A stretch of 5,219 bases of DNA from Pseudomonadota bacterium (GTDB taxonomy: Bacteria > Pseudomonadota > Gammaproteobacteria > Enterobacterales > Succinivibrionaceae), in assembly GCA_023460615.1 (NCBI GenBank), contig JAEWPL010000174.1, forward strand, positions 1 to 5,219, in the 5' to 3' direction. The notes under the pieces are model-generated. The model made no database searches, was not told the origin of the DNA, and worked only from the letters and a program-made list of their open reading frames with translations. Within the stretch, counting starts at the first letter, position 1. Each line of letters begins with the position of its first letter. A program made the position numbers and the translations under genes. Below are positions 1 to 5,219 of this stretch, one piece after another.

Positions 1-27
1 TTTCATGTGAAGTGGTGGTAGTGCCAT
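1..27 (-). CDS. Start of the gene after pdxA, probably 16S rRNA dimethyladenosine transferase RsmA/KsgA (partial)
   Basis: Only the first nine codons lie in the window (MALPPLHMK), and the gene continues past base 1. The start is well supported: the ATG sits 3 nt after the pdxA stop and 7 nt after a GGAG Shine-Dalgarno sequence. The identity is inferred from gene order, since lptD-surA-pdxA is normally followed by rsmA in gammaproteobacteria. The visible residues could lead into the usual N-terminal KRFGQNFL motif of RsmA, but that motif is not in the window. If correct, the protein dimethylates two adjacent adenines near the 3' end of 16S rRNA during 30S maturation. A second in-frame ATG at 4-6 has no comparable ribosome binding site. 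Nine residues are too few to confirm any family. Confidence 0.6.
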
Positions 28-30
28 AGA

Positions 31-1014
31 TTATCTCCGACTTGCTAGCATGCGACAAGCAAGATTAATTGCTGAATAAAGGGAACCTGGATCTGCTTTT
101 TTAGTACCTGCTAAATCTAGTGCGGTACCATGATCTACAGAGGTTCTAATATAAGGTAAACCTAAAGTGGTATTGTAGCCAGAATCAAAGCCTACATATT
201 TAAGTACAGGTAAACCTTGATCGTGATACATAGTTAAAAAAGCATCCGCTTTTGTAAGATACTTTTCTTGGAACATAGTATCAGCAGGAAGTGGTCCTAT
301 GATGTTTATACCTTGAGCGCGTAACTCAGTAAAGGTTGGAATAATAGTCTCAAGCTCTTCAGTGCCTAAATGACCATCTTCACCTGCGTGAGGATTTAAA
401 CCTGCGCTTATGATACATGGTTTTTCAATACCAAATTTAGTTTTTAAATCGTGGTTTAAGATAGTTACAACTTCTGTAAGTAACTTTGGAGTAATGTGAC
501 TACTTACCTCTTTAAGTGGTAGATGAGTGGTAGCTAGAGCTACATTTAGCTTATCACAACCTAGCATCATGACTACGCGCTTAGTGTGGGTGCGCTCTTG
601 GAAATATTCAGTGTGACCTGTAAATTCAAGACCAGTATCTGCAATCACCGCTTTACTAATCGGACCTGTTACTATACCTTGAAATTCACCACTTACAGAT
701 TTATCTGAAGCTATATCTAAACAATTGAGTACGTACTTAGCATTACGAGTATCTAATTTGCCAGGAATAGAATCACAACCTAAAGGTACATCTAAAATGG
801 TTAAACTGCCTTTTTGCTGTGGTTCAAAGTTATTTTCATCGTAGTCTTTGAATTGAACTGAAGTATCAAATAGGCTTACTCTTTGTTTAATTAACTCTTT
901 TGAAGCAACTAGCACTAACTGAGTATCTTTAAGCTCGAGTTTTGATACATAGTACATTAACTCAGGACCTACCCCTGAAGGCTCTCCAGGAGTAATAGCT
1001 AATCTTTTTTTCAT
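31..1014 (-). CDS. pdxA: 4-hydroxythreonine-4-phosphate dehydrogenase PdxA
   Basis: PdxA carries out the NAD-dependent oxidation of 4-phosphohydroxy-L-threonine in the DXP-dependent pyridoxal phosphate pathway. The product decarboxylates to 3-amino-2-oxopropyl phosphate, which PdxJ condenses with deoxyxylulose phosphate. It is a cytoplasmic, metal-dependent homodimer. The 327 residues match the usual length (E. coli about 329). Visible landmarks are the N-terminal ITPGEPSGVGPE (7-18), VTGPISKA (115-122) and GHTEYF (133-138). The three metal-binding histidines are His164 (TTHLPL), His209 (NPHAGE) and His264 (YHDQG), each two less than the E. coli number. Substrate-binding positions also appear intact: His134, Thr135, Asp245, Lys272, Asn281 and Arg290. 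The start gives the family's normal N-terminus, yet no Shine-Dalgarno is visible in the 9 nt after the surA stop, so translation is probably coupled to surA. Nothing suggests damage or transfer. Confidence 0.97.
   Translation of the reverse strand: MKKRLAITPGEPSGVGPELMYYVSKLELKDTQLVLVASKELIKQRVSLFDTSVQFKDYDENNFEPQQKGSLTILDVPLGCDSIPGKLDTRNAKYVLNCLDIASDKSVSGEFQGIVTGPISKAVIADTGLEFTGHTEYFQERTHTKRVVMMLGCDKLNVALATTHLPLKEVSSHITPKLLTEVVTILNHDLKTKFGIEKPCIISAGLNPHAGEDGHLGTEELETIIPTFTELRAQGINIIGPLPADTMFQEKYLTKADAFLTMYHDQGLPVLKYVGFDSGYNTTLGLPYIRTSVDHGTALDLAGTKKADPGSLYSAINLACRMLASRR
35..38 (-). promoter_or_regulatory. Ribosome binding site for the gene after pdxA, inside the pdxA coding region
   Basis: On the minus strand GGAG lies 7 nt before the ATG at 27-25. 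It is formed by the last two Arg codons of pdxA (CGG AGA), directly ahead of the pdxA TAA. Translation of the two genes is therefore probably coupled, with ribosomes terminating on pdxA while covering the next gene's initiation site. The match and spacing fix the downstream start. Confidence 0.75.
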
Positions 1015-1023
1015 ATGCTGTAA

Positions 1024-2427
1024 CTAATCAATATAAACGCTGTCTTTAGATCTCTCTTGGCTATTGTGATCGTCAGCTTGAATAAATGGTTTATTCTCTT
1101 GCTTTGGAGCTTGATCGATGTTTACACCTGCATTAAGTAAAACAGGATCTAATACATGGATATAAGCCATTTCTCTAAGTTCACGCTCCCAGGCAATTAC
1201 AGCTTCTGTAAATTCTCTTTCAAAGATAATTTCATTAGCTTTTTCTTTGTAAGCATCCATAGAGTCAGTATCAACTTTAACATCGTTAAGCTTGATTAGG
1301 TGCCAGCCAAAAGAGGACTTTATAGGAGCACTTATTTGACCAATCTTTAAAGCTTCAACACCACGAGCAAAGCCTGGATCATAAACTTGTAGTGGAGCGT
1401 AACCTAAATCACCACCATTTACAGCAGAGCCTGGATCTTCTGAATACTTTTTAGCAGCCTGAGCAAAGGTTAAGACACCTGATTTAATCTGCTGGGCAAT
1501 GCTTAAAATCTTAGCTTTTGCAGCTTCATCAGAGAAGATAATGGAGGTCTTAATTAGAATATGAGATGCATCATAAGTTTTAATAGGGGTAATAGCGTTG
1601 GTAGTTACATCGATAACTTTGATAACGTGCATACCGATATTTGATCTAAAAGGACCTACTACGTCTCCAGGATGTGCATTTACAATTGCAGGTAAGAAAG
1701 GTAGTGGAATTGCAGTTTCTTGTACATAACCTAAATCAGCAGATTGCTCGCTGGTGGCATATTTTGCTGCAATCTCCTCGATATTAGCTCCGTTTCTAAT
1801 TTTAGCAACAGCACTTCTTGCTACATTTTGAATTCTAAAGTACTCATCATCAGATGGGTGAGAGGAGAATGGAATAATCACCTGTGCAATGTGGTACATA
1901 GGCTCCACACCGCCACGCTCTTTTAAGGCATTAGCTAAGGTAGTAATTTCAGAATCTGAAATTCTAACGCGTTGTCTTACAGAGGATTTACGAACTTCAT
2001 TGATGATGTATTCTTCTTTAAACTTTTCACGAGCGTAAGCTAAGCCTTTATCACTGCCGTATTTTTTTAAGATATTCTCTGTGGAGGTGTTATTACGTAG
2101 AGCCATCTGCTCTAAAGATGAGTCTAATTGCATATCGGTCATTTCAAAACCGTTATTAGCAGCAAGTTGCAAGATTAGAGAGCGGGTAATTAAAGTCTGT
2201 AAAGCCTGCTTTCTTGCTGTAATCTCATCCACATTTGCCCCGTGGGACTTGTAACGAGAAAGTAACTGTGCGGTTTGATCGTTTAAGCTACTTTCTAAAA
2301 TAATATTGTCGTTTACAACAGCTGCAGTGTTATCAAGTTGCTCTTCAGCTGCTATAGCTGTTTGCATAGTGCACAGTGGAATTAAGCCTACAAGTGCGTA
2401 TTTTTTTAAAACATTTGCTAATTTCAT
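1024..2427 (-). CDS. surA: Periplasmic chaperone and peptidyl-prolyl isomerase SurA
   Basis: SurA binds unfolded outer-membrane proteins in the periplasm and passes them to the BAM complex; LptD, encoded just upstream, is a well-known client. Residues 1-26 form a Sec signal peptide (KK, hydrophobic core 11-18, AIA cleavage motif 24-26). The N-terminal chaperone domain runs about 30-170. Two parvulin domains follow, P1 about 175-275 and P2 about 283-383. The C-terminal helix of the chaperone core (about 390-427) contains AWERELREMAY, matching the E. coli end region. P2 looks canonical: SHILI (288-292), NGGDLGY (337-343) and GWHLIKL (374-380). P1 is degenerate: Gln182 replaces the usual His and the NGG loop is missing, although GMHVIKV (265-271) remains. 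At 467 residues it is about 40 longer than E. coli SurA, mostly from a polar tail (428-467). Start: ATG 8 nt after AAGG. It lies 27 nt after lptD and shares its transcript. Confidence 0.96.
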   Translation of the reverse strand: MKLANVLKKYALVGLIPLCTMQTAIAAEEQLDNTAAVVNDNIILESSLNDQTAQLLSRYKSHGANVDEITARKQALQTLITRSLILQLAANNGFEMTDMQLDSSLEQMALRNNTSTENILKKYGSDKGLAYAREKFKEEYIINEVRKSSVRQRVRISDSEITTLANALKERGGVEPMYHIAQVIIPFSSHPSDDEYFRIQNVARSAVAKIRNGANIEEIAAKYATSEQSADLGYVQETAIPLPFLPAIVNAHPGDVVGPFRSNIGMHVIKVIDVTTNAITPIKTYDASHILIKTSIIFSDEAAKAKILSIAQQIKSGVLTFAQAAKKYSEDPGSAVNGGDLGYAPLQVYDPGFARGVEALKIGQISAPIKSSFGWHLIKLNDVKVDTDSMDAYKEKANEIIFEREFTEAVIAWERELREMAYIHVLDPVLLNAGVNIDQAPKQENKPFIQADDHNSQERSKDSVYID

Positions 2428-2435
2428 TTGTTATA

Positions 2436-2439
2436 CCTT
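2436..2439 (-). promoter_or_regulatory. Ribosome binding site of surA
   Basis: AAGG on the minus strand lies 8 nt before the surA ATG (2427-2425), within the 27-nt lptD-surA gap. The gap shows no hairpin or recognisable promoter, so surA is probably translated from the lptD transcript. Confidence 0.65.
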
Positions 2440-2454
2440 ATGCAATAAAATCTG

Positions 2455-5112
2455 TTATCTATTTAAATTAGTTAAATCGGTTGATGGAATATAGTGGGTA
2501 CTTGTACTATTAGGATTTGAAATACCCTTAGCTTCCATAGTGTATAAGCCTTTTAATTCAAATCTTATACCAGTAAATTTCTTATCTTTATGGGTCATGT
2601 TACCCCAATCCATTTCCATGTAGTTTTCATGTACAAAGGCAATGGAGTAACAGCAGTCCTCATATTTTAGACCAAACTTTGTGTCAATATTGTAAGACTG
2701 TTTTAAATCCATGTATTTTGCAGCAATAATAGACCAACTATTTGATAATGGAATAGTTGCTTCTAAACCTAATTGTTGCAAATCAATATCAGGATCGTCA
2801 CTCTTTTTATTTACAATGTAGTTACCGTTTCTATAGTAACGATAAGAAATACCTAAATTGTAGCTATTAGGACTATTGTAGTGTAGGGAAGTATTAAAAC
2901 AATAGAATTCACCTTTGTAATGATCATAGCGTGTGTCAGCATGGAAGGTAATTTCGTCAAATGGCACAGCATCAATCATTAGCTCTAAAGGAGATCTTCT
3001 TTGTCTTTCTTCTTCAGTTGGTCTTAATTTAACTCGCTGAGTACGAATGTCGTAACGCTGAGCTACGCTTGCTTTAATTACTTCGCGATCATGTAAATCT
3101 AGCAATTTACTAGTTAGACCTAGAGTAAAGGAGTTCTGATCGGCGATTCTATCGATACCTGCATAGCGATGACTTGAGAATAAAGTATAGTAATCGTCGT
3201 ATCTTTCAGTGGTGTCATAAAGACCAATATTACTCTGATCTCTGTATGGTATGTATTGATACTTAATTTCAGGCTCTAAAGTTTGAGTATGGTTCATGTC
3301 TAATACTTTACGCTCTAAAGTAGTTTTACCACTAGCTTCAAACAAGAATAAAGCTCTAGTTACATTATTATCATACTTATCATAGCCTAAGCGTTCATAG
3401 TAACTGTCAGGCATGTATTTTAGGTCACTTTGAGTATAGTGAGTTAAAAAGCCTGTCAAACCTACACTAGCTGATGAGCCGTAGGCATCATATGCTAAAT
3501 ACTTTACAGCTGGCTCAAGATGGAGTCTATTGATGTTCACATCTTTATTCTCCACCATCTTATCTAAGTTAAATCTAGTAATTTCACTATCAACACTGTA
3601 AGTAAGACTGTTGTAAGTATCCGTATAGTTAAATTTTAACTGCGGCATCATCGCAAACGGTCTGAAAGTAGAGAAGTTAGTTTTAGAAAACATGTTGTGA
3701 TATTTTCTAACTTCAAAGGTTGCACGATATAGCTTCTGATCGTAGATGGCTTTTACAGTTTGTAATAAGCTTGAGTCTGTTACGGCAGCATCTTTTTGAC
3801 TGATATCGGTAAGATAGGTGTAGTCATTGTTTCTAACTTTAGAGAAATCTACCATGACATTTAAGTCGTTATCAAGGAAGAAAGCTCTTTGTTTGATATT
3901 AAAGAACCAACGCTTTTTTTCGTCAGAATCATTTACCCATTCAGGATCATCAGGAAGATAAGTTACATTTAAGGTGCCGTTGTAATTCTTAAATGGCATA
4001 TATCTAAATTCAGCATTATAGATATTCTTATGATCAGCATCATATTCAGGGGTCAAGGTTAGATCATAATTAGGCGCTAAATTTAAATAAATTGGCAAAG
4101 CACCTTCAAAACCACCGTCAGTGGTATAACCTACAGCTGGATGTAAGATACCAGAGCGACGTTCATTAGTAATAGGGAATACTGCATATGGAGTGTAGAA
4201 TACAGGTACATCACCAATAAAGAGTACATCGTTCCAACTATCACCAAAAGAGTCTCCTTCTTGCATTTCTACAGTTGAAGACCAAAGATGCCAGGAGCGT
4301 CTTTCAATAGGACAAGTAGAGATAGTAGCTTTTTTAAAGATCTTATGTTTTTTCTTGTCGTCGTTAACTAAACTTTTAGCAGTTCCGTTTAAAAGAGAGC
4401 CGTTAAACTGATAGTTAGACTCACCTAAAGAAATAACTTTTGTTTCAACATTAGTTACTACATCTTCTTCTGTAGTAACTGTGTACTCACCGCTACTTAA
4501 ACGAGAGTTTTTACCTTTGGTGGTAATAGTCTTAGTTTTAGCTGAATACACTGCTGTATCTGAGGTGATTTTTTTATCACCTTGTTCAATAGCTACATTT
4601 CCTGTGTAGGTTAGTTTCTGACTCTTTTTGTCGGTTAAAGAGCCGTGTACAGCATCGGCAGTAACAGTAATAGGTTCTTTATTAGCATCATAAATCTTTG
4701 GCTCTCTGTAGGATGGTGTTCCATAAAAACACTCATTTTTAGCTATAAAAGTTAAATTTGGAGCTTTTTGCCAAGGATCTTGACTTAACTTTGTCACAAG
4801 ACGCATAGGAAAGGTAGATACGTCAGCAACCTTAGTGTTTTTAAGGTACTTTTTACTAGTATCTGACTGCATTCTAAGTACGGTTTTAGCTGCAAAGATA
4901 CTAAGCTCTTCAGGATCAATTTTATCGTCGTCTTGGACAATTGTTGTAGATACTTTTAGACCGTCAGTATTGGTAGTGGTATTGTCTTGAGCTTTATTAT
5001 TTTTGTTGTTTTCGGCTACGGTATTATCAGCAAAAGCATTATTGCCAATAGCAATTGCTAAAGCTACAGCTAAAGCCATTTTTGAAATTGAGAGCATCCT
5101 TGCTTTTTTCAA
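2455..5112 (-). CDS. lptD: LPS-assembly outer-membrane protein LptD
   Basis: LptD forms, with lipoprotein LptE, the outer-membrane translocon that places lipopolysaccharide in the outer leaflet at the end of the Lpt bridge. Residues 1-28 are a signal peptide (Ala-rich core, AFA cleavage at 26-28). Residues 29-127 are an extension: Asn/Asp-rich to about 65, then more ordered-looking. The LptA-like beta-jellyroll covers about 148-265, and the 26-strand barrel runs from about 295 to the end. Barrel landmarks are VPVFYTPY (302-309), RRSGILHP (318-325) and TLEP..YIPYRDQS (611-627). The four cysteines of the functional disulfide pair are present: Cys128 (ECFYGTPSY), Cys267 (STCP) and Cys820-Cys821 (EDCCYS), matching E. 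coli 31, 173, 724 and 725. An extra Cys738 lies in the barrel. At 885 residues it is about 100 longer than E. coli LptD, mainly at the N-terminus. The start is TTG, chosen because AGGA lies 8 nt upstream; ATG codon 6 (5097-5095) would be badly spaced. Assembly depends on SurA, encoded next. Confidence 0.97.
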   Translation of the reverse strand: MKKARMLSISKMALAVALAIAIGNNAFADNTVAENNKNNKAQDNTTTNTDGLKVSTTIVQDDDKIDPEELSIFAAKTVLRMQSDTSKKYLKNTKVADVSTFPMRLVTKLSQDPWQKAPNLTFIAKNECFYGTPSYREPKIYDANKEPITVTADAVHGSLTDKKSQKLTYTGNVAIEQGDKKITSDTAVYSAKTKTITTKGKNSRLSSGEYTVTTEEDVVTNVETKVISLGESNYQFNGSLLNGTAKSLVNDDKKKHKIFKKATISTCPIERRSWHLWSSTVEMQEGDSFGDSWNDVLFIGDVPVFYTPYAVFPITNERRSGILHPAVGYTTDGGFEGALPIYLNLAPNYDLTLTPEYDADHKNIYNAEFRYMPFKNYNGTLNVTYLPDDPEWVNDSDEKKRWFFNIKQRAFFLDNDLNVMVDFSKVRNNDYTYLTDISQKDAAVTDSSLLQTVKAIYDQKLYRATFEVRKYHNMFSKTNFSTFRPFAMMPQLKFNYTDTYNSLTYSVDSEITRFNLDKMVENKDVNINRLHLEPAVKYLAYDAYGSSASVGLTGFLTHYTQSDLKYMPDSYYERLGYDKYDNNVTRALFLFEASGKTTLERKVLDMNHTQTLEPEIKYQYIPYRDQSNIGLYDTTERYDDYYTLFSSHRYAGIDRIADQNSFTLGLTSKLLDLHDREVIKASVAQRYDIRTQRVKLRPTEEERQRRSPLELMIDAVPFDEITFHADTRYDHYKGEFYCFNTSLHYNSPNSYNLGISYRYYRNGNYIVNKKSDDPDIDLQQLGLEATIPLSNSWSIIAAKYMDLKQSYNIDTKFGLKYEDCCYSIAFVHENYMEMDWGNMTHKDKKFTGIRFELKGLYTMEAKGISNPNSTSTHYIPSTDLTNLNR

Positions 5113-5120
5113 GGTTGTAT

Positions 5121-5124
5121 TCCT
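5121..5124 (-). promoter_or_regulatory. Ribosome binding site that selects the TTG start of lptD
   Basis: AGGA on the minus strand sits 8 nt before TTG (5112-5110), a good spacing. The first in-frame ATG (5097-5095) is 23 nt from this site, and the AAGG directly abutting that ATG is too close to act. The TTG start also supplies the positive n-region (MKKAR) expected of a signal peptide. The site lies in the 14-nt gap after the upstream stop codon. Confidence 0.7.
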
Positions 5125-5126
5125 AT

Positions 5127-5219
5127 TTATTCTTCTTCATCTGGGATGTTGTACTTTACAAGATCTTTTGAATCTAGAAGTTCAGCATCGTCATCTTCTG
5201 TAATGGATTTGCCTTTAAG
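5127..5219 (-). CDS. C-terminal end of an unidentified gene upstream of lptD (partial)
   Basis: An open frame enters at the window edge and runs 30 codons to TAA at 5129-5127, ending in YNIPDEEE. The visible tail is hydrophilic and strongly acidic (11 Asp/Glu in 30 residues), with no membrane segment or recognisable motif. It stops only 14 nt before the lptD TTG on the same strand, so it probably belongs to the same operon. In E. coli the upstream neighbour, djlA, is divergent; here the neighbour is co-directional, as in other lineages where different genes precede lptD. The fragment is too short to name. That it is coding at all rests on the open frame, the codon choice resembling its neighbours, and the tight spacing. 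Confidence 0.6.
   Translation of the reverse strand, partial: LKGKSITEDDDAELLDSKDLVKYNIPDEEE

Noticed and set aside
1744..1926. Plus-strand open frame of 60 codons opposite surA
   Set aside because: It lies wholly within a well-supported gene on the other strand, has no visible ribosome binding site, and its product resembles no family I know.
2380..2385. Possible lipoprotein signal in SurA (Cys19 after Leu-Ile-Pro-Leu)
   Set aside because: The residue before the Cys is Leu rather than Gly, Ala or Ser, and a normal AIA signal peptidase I site follows at 24-26.
2306..2494. Plus-strand open frame of 62 codons across the lptD-surA junction
   Set aside because: It is antisense to the surA signal peptide and the lptD end. 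Its hydrophobic look comes from complementing those codons, and no independent signal supports it.
5041..5082. Short repeated gctaaagc / gctac motifs near the start of lptD
   Set aside because: They are explained by alternating Ala and Leu/Val codons in the signal peptide core and are not an independent repeat.
5159..5184. Possible sigma-E promoter before lptD (TGAACTT on the minus strand at 5184-5178, TCTTG at 5163-5159)
   Set aside because: The -35-like element resembles GGAACTT, and sigma-E control of lptD/surA is known in E. coli. However, the spacing is only 14 nt, the -10 match is weak, and the site is inside coding sequence.
5003..5203. Plus-strand open frame of 66 codons opposite the start of lptD
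   Set aside because: It is the complement of the Ala-rich signal peptide of lptD and the end of the upstream gene, with nothing to suggest real expression.

Overview
The window is an AT-rich piece of a proteobacterial chromosome, coded entirely on the minus strand. It carries an outer-membrane biogenesis operon in the order partial upstream gene, lptD, surA, pdxA, start of a further gene. The order lptD-surA-pdxA, normally followed by rsmA (ksgA), is the classic gammaproteobacterial arrangement, and the proteins align residue by residue with the E. coli families as I remember them. This points to a low-GC gammaproteobacterium. A host-associated lineage such as Succinivibrionaceae is possible, but that is only a guess and the window does not settle it.

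Layout, read in the direction of transcription (right to left): 5219-5127 is the last 30 codons of an unidentified gene with an acidic tail. 5112-2455 is lptD, starting at TTG. 2427-1024 is surA. 1014-31 is pdxA. 27-1 is the first nine codons of the next gene, probably rsmA. The four gaps are 14, 27, 9 and 3 nt. I see no terminator-like hairpin in them, so one polycistronic transcript is likely, with its promoter upstream of the window. No stretch over 300 bases lacks a gene. I found no RNA gene, mobile element, CRISPR array or sizeable repeat.

How the genes work together: SurA is the periplasmic chaperone that delivers beta-barrel proteins, LptD prominently among them, to the outer-membrane assembly machinery. 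LptD then inserts lipopolysaccharide into the outer leaflet, so chaperone and client share a transcript. PdxA (vitamin B6 synthesis) and probable RsmA (16S rRNA dimethylation) are unrelated housekeeping functions long linked to this pair.

I do not see a novel system here. The points worth a second look are lineage-specific variations on known proteins: a roughly 100-residue extension ahead of the first LptD cysteine, a fifth LptD cysteine, a first SurA parvulin domain that has lost a conserved His and its NGG loop, a 40-residue SurA tail, and an in-frame surA-UAG-pdxA junction with no visible ribosome binding site.
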